Assembly: GCA_021107685.1 (NCBI GenBank)
Contig: JAIOSH010000277.1
Span: forward strand, 1-6,474
Length of the DNA: 6,474 nt
Source of the DNA: Bacteroidales bacterium
GTDB lineage: Bacteria > Bacteroidota > Bacteroidia > Bacteroidales > SMBSF39
Reading direction: 5' to 3'
Shown: positions 1 through 4,656 of the stretch, one piece after another
Position numbering within the stretch: position 1 is the first letter of the stretch
Layout of the letters: every line of letters begins with the position of its first letter
The notes under the pieces: generated by a model
What the model saw: only the letters and a program-made list of their open reading frames with translations
Databases searched by the model: none
What the model was told of the DNA's origin: nothing
Translations under genes and position numbers: made by a program

Positions 1-6
1 GTTGAT

Positions 7-1485
7 TCAGCTTTTTTTAATAATCCCGATAATAGCTTTAATATTTAATAATTTTAGTGAAAATGCTAATATAAATGAAGTTGCGACCATAAGAATAAAA
101 TTTGTCATCCAGTTAAAATGAAGCTGTTTTGAAAAAATATTTATAAGAATCACCCCAATAACAAATACAAGTAATACTAATAAATATCTATAGTTAATTC
201 TGAATTTAAAAATATATTGAACAACAATCACCTGCACAATAGCTGTAATATATTGAGAGCTAACACTTGCATAAGCTGAGCCAAGTGCCAGTAGTTTTGG
301 AATTAATATAAAATTCAGACATAAGCTCACTAACATTCCACTTGCTGTAATAAAATTTAATGCTTTAAGACTGCCATTTGCAGTTAATAATGTTCCGAAA
401 ACATAAGTTGTTGAAATAGGTATAAATCCCAGAATTATCAGTATGAATACCGAGCCTGACTGATGAATTCGTTCAAGATATATTATTATAGTTTCATCTG
501 CATGGGCAGGATACAGTAACTCCATTAATTCAAAATTACAAAAACATGAACCAATCCCAACAATAACACTTATAGTTATTAATAATGTAAAAGAAAGCTT
601 TACTATTTGTTCAACAGATTCTTTCATTTTTATCATTCTCGAAAAAATCGGTAGTAATAAAATAGCAAATAGAAAAGCTATCATATTTGAAGCGTCTAAT
701 AAACGATAAGCCTGGGCATAAACTCCGGATTGCTGATCACCTAAAGAACCTGGTAGTATCCTTTCTATCAATACAGTATCAACCCTGTTATAGAAAGTCA
801 TAAGTAATACTAATACTGCAAAAGGAAAGCTTTGTTTTATTATCATAATAAAGAAAGGATAGTTCCATTTTAGTTTTTTAAAAGCAGCTTTTTTAATTAC
901 AATGCTTAAAGCTATTAAAGCTGTTAGCACATAAGCAGCAGTTTGTGCATATACAAACCATTCTATCCTGAAAGTAGTTTTAGTAACATTTCCCCAAAGT
1001 AAAACACTGCAAATTATAATCATTAAAACACGGTCTAAAACCGATAAAAAACTATCAGTTTTAAAAAGAAGTAAGCCGGAAATATTCGAGCGTAAGTATA
1101 ATATAAATGAAAGAAGGAACTGGTTGAAACCCACAAGAGCTAAAAGCTTTAATTGCTCGGGATTATAACCGATTATCAACCCAAAGCTAAAAGTTACAAT
1201 AAAATAAACTACTGCAAGAATTAGCTTCATTATTACAATGCTTGAAAAATACTTGTTCAATAAATGATTATGCTGGGCAATGTTTTTATTATTAAAATTT
1301 GTTATACCAAAATCAAGGAGAATATTGAACAGAAAAGAAAAATTAAATAAGGCAAAATAAAAACCATAATCTTCTACTCCCACTATATTCTGTACAGACC
1401 TGTCAATTCCCAATATCCAAAAAGGTTTTATTAATAGATTCAGGGATAAAAGCAATGCTAAGTTTGTCAGAAATTTACGTTGCAT
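7..1485 (-). CDS. Polysaccharide (O-antigen/teichoic-type) flippase, Wzx/MATE-like membrane protein
   Basis: This complete 492-residue integral membrane protein is probably a lipid-linked oligosaccharide flippase of the inner membrane (Polysacc_synt / MOP exporter superfamily). What is seen is an almost continuous series of hydrophobic segments, about 12-14. They include residues about 7-26, 41-62, 82-106, 115-133, 148-165, 176-197, 211-232, 264-284, 296-314, 345-366, 374-396, 409-426, 433-450 and 460-480, with short basic loops between them. The stretch at residues 254-283 (GVYAQAYRLLD, then a helix ending LLPIFSRM) and the LTANGSLKALN...NFILIP stretch near 367-396 are typical of this family, and the length is normal for it. 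The ATG start is preceded by an A/T-rich leader without a Shine-Dalgarno sequence. The gene is divergent from the glycosyltransferase, supporting a surface-polysaccharide role. The substrate cannot be told from sequence. A related MOP transporter is the main alternative. Confidence 0.87.
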   Translation of the reverse strand: MQRKFLTNLALLLSLNLLIKPFWILGIDRSVQNIVGVEDYGFYFALFNFSFLFNILLDFGITNFNNKNIAQHNHLLNKYFSSIVIMKLILAVVYFIVTFSFGLIIGYNPEQLKLLALVGFNQFLLSFILYLRSNISGLLLFKTDSFLSVLDRVLMIIICSVLLWGNVTKTTFRIEWFVYAQTAAYVLTALIALSIVIKKAAFKKLKWNYPFFIMIIKQSFPFAVLVLLMTFYNRVDTVLIERILPGSLGDQQSGVYAQAYRLLDASNMIAFLFAILLLPIFSRMIKMKESVEQIVKLSFTLLITISVIVGIGSCFCNFELMELLYPAHADETIIIYLERIHQSGSVFILIILGFIPISTTYVFGTLLTANGSLKALNFITASGMLVSLCLNFILIPKLLALGSAYASVSSQYITAIVQVIVVQYIFKFRINYRYLLVLLVFVIGVILINIFSKQLHFNWMTNFILMVATSFILAFSLKLLNIKAIIGIIKKS

Positions 1486-1509
1486 AATCTAATAAAAAAA
1501 TTATTTTTG
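1480..1509 (+). promoter_or_regulatory. Candidate -33/-7 promoter for the glycosyltransferase gene
   Basis: TATTTTTG at 1502-1509 matches the Bacteroidota -7 consensus TAnnTTTG exactly. A TTG at 1480-1482 lies 19 bp upstream, within the spacing expected for the -33 element. Transcription would begin near 1515, giving a leader of about 40 nt before the TTG start at 1557. The -33 element overlaps the first codons of the divergent flippase gene, and the -7 element sits 2 bp from the opposing -7 element. Because the G of the -7 element is also the first base of the alternative GTG start at 1509, this promoter argues against that start. Confidence 0.5.
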
Positions 1510-1511
1510 TG

Positions 1512-1519
1512 CAAATTTA
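1512..1519 (-). promoter_or_regulatory. Candidate -7 element for the flippase gene
   Basis: Read on the minus strand, this octamer is TAAATTTG, an exact match to the Bacteroidota -7 consensus TAnnTTTG. It lies 26 bp upstream of the flippase ATG, so transcription would start about 20 nt before the start codon. I see no TTG at the usual -33 distance upstream (around 1539-1543 on the plus strand), so the call rests on the -7 match and its position alone. A TAnnTTTG match by chance is not rare in A/T-rich DNA. Confidence 0.4.
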
Positions 1520-1556
1520 TCATATTAAATCTAATAAAAGAAAATTTTATAAGACT

Positions 1557-2681
1557 TTGAAAATTGCAGTTAACACACGTTTATTATTAAAAGATAAGCT
1601 TGAAGGCATTGGCTGGTTTGCTTATGAAACTTTAAAGAGAATAACCAAAGGACATCCCGAACATCAGTTTTATTTTATTTTTGACAGAAAATATAATAAA
1701 GAATTTTTGTTTTCTGATAATATTACTCCTGTTGTTATTCCTCCGCAGGCAAGACATCCATTTTTATATTACTTATGGTTTGAATATTCAATTCCTATTG
1801 TTTTAAAAAAAATAAAGGCTGATTTGTTTTTATCGCCTGATGGTTATTTGTCATTATCAACAAATGTAAAATCTATTGCTGTATTTCATGATTTAAATTT
1901 TGAACATTATCCAAAAGATTTACCATTGTTAGTTAGAAAATATTACAGGTTTTATTTCCCGAAATTTGCTAAAAAAGCCACACGTATAGCAACCGTCTCT
2001 GAATATTCAAAAAAGGATATTATTAATCAGTATGGTATATCAGAAGATAAAATTGATGTTGTTTATAATGGAGCAAATGAAAACTTCAAAAAAATTACTG
2101 AAAGTGAAAAAAAATTAACATTAGAAAAAATTACCGGAGGTAAACAATATTTTATTTTTATCGGTTCTCTTCATCCGCGAAAAAATCTTGTCAATTTATT
2201 TAAGGCATTTGATTTATTTAAAATTTCATATTCTTCGGATATTCAGCTTTTAATCGCAGGTGAGAAAAAATGGTGGACAAATGAAATACAACATGCTTAT
2301 GAGCAAATGAAATTTAAAAATGAAGTTATTTTTAGCGGCAGATTATCCGTTGAAGATTTATATAAAACAATTGGATCTGCCCTTGCTTTAACTTATGTTT
2401 CTTATTTTGAGGGCTTTGGAATTCCTATTGTAGAAGCATTTTATTGTGATACACCTGTTATTACTTCAAATGTTACTTCAATGCCGGAAGTTGCCGGAGA
2501 TGCTGCTCTTTTGGTTGACCCTTTTTCTGTTAATTCTATTTGTGATGCAATGAAGCAAATTGCATTTAATGAAAATTTAAGAAAAGATTTAATTACAAAA
2601 GGGCGGATTAGAAAGAAAAATTTCAATTGGCAGAAATCAGCAGACAGACTATGGAATTGTATTGAAAAAACTTTAAATTAA
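1557..2681 (+). CDS. GT4-family glycosyltransferase (GT-B fold), TTG start
   Basis: This probable cytoplasmic, retaining glycosyltransferase would transfer a sugar from an activated donor to a growing glycan or lipid-linked acceptor. Numbered from the TTG (374 aa), it starts MKIAVNTRLL, the first beta strand of the N-terminal Rossmann domain. A glycine loop (EGIGWF, about 16-21), HDLN (111-114) and VSEYSKKDI (147-155) follow. The C-terminal domain starts with GSLHPRKN (203-210) and carries EGFGIPIVE at 285-293, the E-x7-E donor-site motif of GT4 (Glycos_transf_1). There is no ATG in this frame until about residue 252, so the start must be non-ATG. I chose TTG 1557 over GTG 1509 because it gives the canonical family N-terminus, and because the GTG lies inside a candidate -7 element. 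The GTG would add a 16-residue basic tail. Donor and acceptor sugars are unknown. The divergent flippase suggests surface-polysaccharide synthesis. Confidence 0.9.
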   Translation: MKIAVNTRLLLKDKLEGIGWFAYETLKRITKGHPEHQFYFIFDRKYNKEFLFSDNITPVVIPPQARHPFLYYLWFEYSIPIVLKKIKADLFLSPDGYLSLSTNVKSIAVFHDLNFEHYPKDLPLLVRKYYRFYFPKFAKKATRIATVSEYSKKDIINQYGISEDKIDVVYNGANENFKKITESEKKLTLEKITGGKQYFIFIGSLHPRKNLVNLFKAFDLFKISYSSDIQLLIAGEKKWWTNEIQHAYEQMKFKNEVIFSGRLSVEDLYKTIGSALALTYVSYFEGFGIPIVEAFYCDTPVITSNVTSMPEVAGDAALLVDPFSVNSICDAMKQIAFNENLRKDLITKGRIRKKNFNWQKSADRLWNCIEKTLN

Positions 2682-2739
2682 GTATATAAAGAAAATATTT
2701 ACCCGAAATACTTATTCGTAACTAATCAGTTTATTAATC

Positions 2740-2798
2740 AATTCCTATTCTCAGGCTTTGAGGATAGATATTAAAAATGGTATAGGGGGAATAAGAGT
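2740..2798 (+). repeat. Dispersed direct repeat, copy A
   Basis: This 59-bp stretch aligns without gaps to 4262-4320 at 48 of 59 positions by hand count. The best-conserved blocks are an 11-bp core at 2759-2769 (TGAGGATAGAT), GGTATA at 2779-2784 and GAATAAG at 2789-2795. Similarity fades but continues for about 12 bp more. Both copies lie in the same orientation and bracket rlmN. The sequence does not look coding. It contains repeated GTATA words, which may be remnants of a smaller internal period. Confidence 0.7.
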
Positions 2799-2874
2799 AT
2801 AAAGGTATAAGGTGAGCTGTACAAAATTTAAAATTTTTTGAAAAATATTTCGTTCCATTTCAGTAGCATTGTAC

Positions 2875-2901
2875 ATTTCAAAGTTATATTGAATTTGAAA
2901 T
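2875..2901. repeat. Small A/T-rich inverted repeat
   Basis: ATTTCAAA at 2875-2882 and TTTGAAAT at 2894-2901 are perfect 8-bp inverted arms around an 11-nt loop. With so little G+C the hairpin would be weak, and there is no T-run after it, so I do not call it a terminator. It abuts the heptad array and could belong to the same dispersed element. Confidence 0.35.
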
Positions 2902-2904
2902 AAT

Positions 2905-2939
2905 GAATATCGAACACTGAATATTGAATGCAGAATTAA
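2905..2939 (+). repeat. GAA-phased degenerate heptad array
   Basis: The trinucleotide GAA occurs at 2905, 2912, 2919, 2926 and 2933, exactly 7 bp apart, giving five consecutive GAAnnnn units. A further GAA at 2891 is in phase two units upstream, and one at 2897 is 1 bp out of phase. The four bases after each GAA vary, with TATC, CACT, TATT and TGCA in the first four units, so only the phase is conserved. From memory, very similar GAA-heptad stretches occur between genes in other Bacteroidota. I could not check this here. Confidence 0.6.
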
Positions 2940-2990
2940 ATTTATTGTCATCCTTAATAAATTAATGATTATTACATTTACTTCAAATCA

Positions 2991-4043
2991 ATGATTAAAG
3001 AAAAAAAAAATATTCGCTCTCTAAGCCTTAAAGAATTAAAAGATTTTTTTGATAAAAAAAACGAAAAATCTTTTCGTGCTAAGCAGGTTTATGAATGGTT
3101 ATGGAAAAAATCAGCCCGTTCTTTTGATGAAATGACCAATCTTTCAAAAGAAATTAGAATTTTATTGAACGAGAATTTTACTATTGATGCTATTAATATT
3201 AACACGGAACAGCAAAGCAAAGACGGCACAAAAAAAATATCCTTTAAATTGTTTGATGGTTATATCATAGAAGGCGTTTTAATTCCTTCAAAAAACCGTA
3301 TTACTGCATGTATATCGTCACAGGTAGGTTGTTCATTAGGTTGTAAATTCTGTGCTACAGGAAATTTAGGATTTACAAGAAACCTGTATTTTGATGAGAT
3401 ATATGATCAGGTTGCTATTTTGTCAAAACAAGCCCGCAAATATTTTAATACCACTCTTTCAAATATTGTTTTTATGGGCATGGGCGAACCCTTGCTAAAT
3501 TATGAGAATATACTTAAATCAATTGATATTATAACTTCTACAGAAGGGCTTGGTATATCACCCCAGCGAATAACAGTTTCAACTGTTGGTATTGTTAAAA
3601 TGATTAGGCAGTTAGGTGATGATAAACCTAAATTTAATATTGCTTTATCACTTCATACAGCTAATAATAATAAACGAAGTTCTATTATTCCTGTAAATAA
3701 ACAAAATACTGTTAAACAATTGATAGAATCTTTAAAATATTATCATATAAAAACAGGTAAAAGAATAACAATAGAATATGTTATTTTTAAAGATTTTAAT
3801 GATTCGCTTATTGATGCAAAGGAATTAGCAGATTTTTGCAAGAATTTTCCGGTTAAAATCAATATTATTGAATATAATCCTGTGGAAAATTCCGGTTTTT
3901 TAAAAGCAGAAAATGAGAAATTAGAAACATTTGTGGAGTTTCTTGAAAGTAAAAATATAATTATTAATATACGCAAAAGCCGGGGTAAAGATATTGATGC
4001 TGCTTGTGGGCAATTGGCTAATAAATTAGGTTCTTTAAGATAA
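2991..4043 (+). CDS. rlmN: Dual-specificity 23S rRNA/tRNA adenine-C2 methyltransferase RlmN
   Basis: This radical-SAM enzyme methylates C2 of A2503 in 23S rRNA and of A37 in some tRNAs (E. coli numbering), tuning translational fidelity. The 350-residue protein is of normal length. An N-terminal accessory region (about 1-90) contains SLKELKDFF and FRAKQVYEWLWKK, typical of RlmN. The [4Fe-4S]/SAM motif CxxxCxxC is C114, C118 and C121. C107 and C339 match by spacing the two methyl-transfer cysteines known from E. coli (C118 and C355), and E94 matches its E105. GMGEP at 163-167 is the SAM-binding motif, and ALSLHTANN (218-226) is the usual core. SLHTA with the two extra cysteines fits RlmN. Cfr is the close relative, but the typical RlmN N-terminus and C-terminus (GKDIDAACGQL) favour RlmN. 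The ATG has no clear Shine-Dalgarno. It appears to be transcribed alone, between two repeat-containing gaps. Confidence 0.97.
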   Translation: MIKEKKNIRSLSLKELKDFFDKKNEKSFRAKQVYEWLWKKSARSFDEMTNLSKEIRILLNENFTIDAININTEQQSKDGTKKISFKLFDGYIIEGVLIPSKNRITACISSQVGCSLGCKFCATGNLGFTRNLYFDEIYDQVAILSKQARKYFNTTLSNIVFMGMGEPLLNYENILKSIDIITSTEGLGISPQRITVSTVGIVKMIRQLGDDKPKFNIALSLHTANNNKRSSIIPVNKQNTVKQLIESLKYYHIKTGKRITIEYVIFKDFNDSLIDAKELADFCKNFPVKINIIEYNPVENSGFLKAENEKLETFVEFLESKNIIINIRKSRGKDIDAACGQLANKLGSLR

Positions 4044-4054
4044 ATTATTGATGT

Positions 4055-4208
4055 TAATTAGTGTTTGTCCATAATGTCCGATTTCTTCGTTATACTCGTC
4101 TTTAAACTCAGTCATTTACAATAGTAAACTCCTGAGTTTAAAGACTTCGCAAGCCTCGAACTCGAACATTCTGAACCAAACACTGACTTTATTGACAGGC
4201 ACTAATTA
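4055..4208. repeat. 154-bp palindromic MITE-like element
   Basis: The ends are inverted copies. TAATTAGTG at 4055-4063 matches CACTAATTA at 4200-4208, and over 15 bp the termini agree at 13. Inside lie further nested inverted pairs: AGTGTTTG (4060-4067) with CAAACACT (4177-4184), a 9-bp pair with one mismatch (4073-4081 with 4162-4170), a perfect 13-bp pair (4098-4110 with 4133-4145), and a 5-bp inner stem (4115-4119 with 4124-4128) around an AATA loop. It has more G+C than its surroundings and no open reading frame of note. This is the shape of a miniature inverted-repeat element or a REP-like extragenic palindrome. It begins 11 bp after the rlmN stop, so it would lie in the 3' end of that transcript and could fold there. 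I see no target-site duplication I would defend. Confidence 0.65.
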
Positions 4209-4261
4209 CATTGTTTAGAATTATATATACAAGAAAAGAGATAAAACTTGAAAAATTAATT

Positions 4262-4320
4262 AATTCCAATTTTCTGGTTTTGAGGATAGATTTTGAATAT
4301 GGTATAAAGAGAATAAGGGT
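4262..4320 (+). repeat. Dispersed direct repeat, copy B
   Basis: This is the second copy of the 59-bp repeat at 2740-2798, in the same orientation and displaced by 1522 bp (48 of 59 positions match). It shares the TGAGGATAGAT core at 4281-4291. Its last bases overlap the left arm of the inverted repeat at 4309-4509, so the unit present here may be larger than the part shared with copy A. Confidence 0.7.
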
Positions 4321-4509
4321 ATAGGGGAAATACGTTTTTGCAAATTCAAAATATCAAATAATCAAAGTGTAAATTACAAAGTAGGTAAAAATGCAAAAAT
4401 AAAAAACAACAAAGTAAAAATAATAAAATGTTTGAATCCTAACTTTTTACTTAGATTATTTGTCATTTGATATTTTTGACTTTTATTACCCCTATTTCCT
4501 TTATTTCTC
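4309..4509. repeat. Long imperfect inverted repeat
   Basis: The left arm, about 4309-4372, aligns with the reverse complement of about 4447-4509 when small gaps are allowed. Clear matches are GAGAATAAGGG...TAGGGG (4309-4326) against the reverse complement of the CCCCTATTTCC...CTC end (4489-4509), and TCAAAATATCAAAT (4346-4359) against ATTTGATATTTTTGA (4465-4479), which has one extra T. The roughly 75-bp centre is A-rich without pairing. It could be a degraded palindromic element. A/T-rich composition makes some pairing likely by chance, but the G-run/C-run match at the ends is harder to dismiss. Confidence 0.45.
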
Positions 4510-4578
4510 AATTCAATAGTAATATTTGTTAAGAAGTTTTCATTGTTAATTTTATACCGATTACTTACTCCTTTTTTA

Positions 4579-4586
4579 TATCTTTG
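4579..4586 (+). promoter_or_regulatory. Candidate -7 element for the DUF4175-like gene
   Basis: TATCTTTG matches the Bacteroidota -7 consensus TAnnTTTG exactly and lies 70 bp before the TTG start at 4657, which would give a leader of about 60 nt. No TTG is present 19-21 bp upstream; the nearest ends at 4545, which is too far. The -33 part is therefore missing or degenerate. Confidence 0.4.
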
Positions 4587-4656
4587 CTAAAATAATAATA
4601 TTATAAATTTCGTTTTATATAACTGATACATTTTAATAATAGATTAAGATAAAAAA

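Larger units (their letters stand above)
2682..2990. other. Non-coding gap before rlmN, repeat-bearing
   Basis: I see no credible gene here on either strand. The one short open frame on the minus strand, about 2751-2951, covers the repeats and has no family-like composition. The gap holds one copy of a dispersed repeat (2740-2798), an A/T-rich stretch, an 8-bp inverted repeat (2875-2901) and a GAA-phased heptad array (2905-2939). No strong terminator follows the glycosyltransferase: the only pairing seen is a weak 6-bp one. Upstream of rlmN, TACATTTA at 2973-2980 is an imperfect -7-like octamer (last base A instead of G) without a -33 element at the right distance, so the rlmN promoter remains unassigned. 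Confidence 0.75.
4044..4656. other. 613-bp non-coding gap filled with repeats
   Basis: No convincing gene is seen on either strand. From left to right the gap holds a 154-bp palindromic element (4055-4208), about 50 bp of plain A/T-rich sequence, the second copy of the dispersed repeat (4262-4320), a roughly 200-bp imperfect inverted repeat (4309-4509) that overlaps it, and a promoter-like segment (about 4540-4656) leading to the DUF4175-like gene. No remnant of a transposase could be recognised. Confidence 0.75.

Noticed and set aside
1509..1556. GTG 1509 as the glycosyltransferase start (16 extra N-terminal residues)
   Set aside because: The extra residues are a basic, non-family tail, and the GTG lies within a candidate -7 element. 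TTG 1557 gives the canonical GT4 N-terminus.
2441..2626. Short minus-strand open frame inside the glycosyltransferase gene
   Set aside because: It lies wholly within a well-supported gene on the opposite strand, covering the C-terminal GT4 domain, and looks like a shadow frame.
2678..2716. Possible terminator after the glycosyltransferase (AAGTAT...ATACTT)
   Set aside because: The stem is only about 6 bp, all but one pair A-T, with a long loop and no T-run. I do not support it.
2751..2951. 66-residue open frame on the minus strand in the gap before rlmN
   Set aside because: It lies over the dispersed repeat, the inverted repeat and the heptad array, has no recognisable domain and no promoter-like context, and is best explained by A/T-rich repeat sequence.
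3743..3976. Short minus-strand open frame inside rlmN
   Set aside because: It is a shadow of the strongly supported rlmN coding frame. Its hydrophobic look comes from the complement of Lys/Asn/Ile-rich codons.
4098..4145. Hairpin (13-bp stem plus inner 5-bp stem) as the rlmN intrinsic terminator
   Set aside because: The stem is A/T-rich and is followed by TTCGCAAG rather than a T-run. It fits better as the centre of the 154-bp palindromic element, although it could still protect the 3' end of the transcript.
4055..4656. CRISPR array or transposase remnant in the repeat-rich gap
   Set aside because: There are no regularly spaced identical repeats with unique spacers, and no open frame with transposase motifs on either strand.
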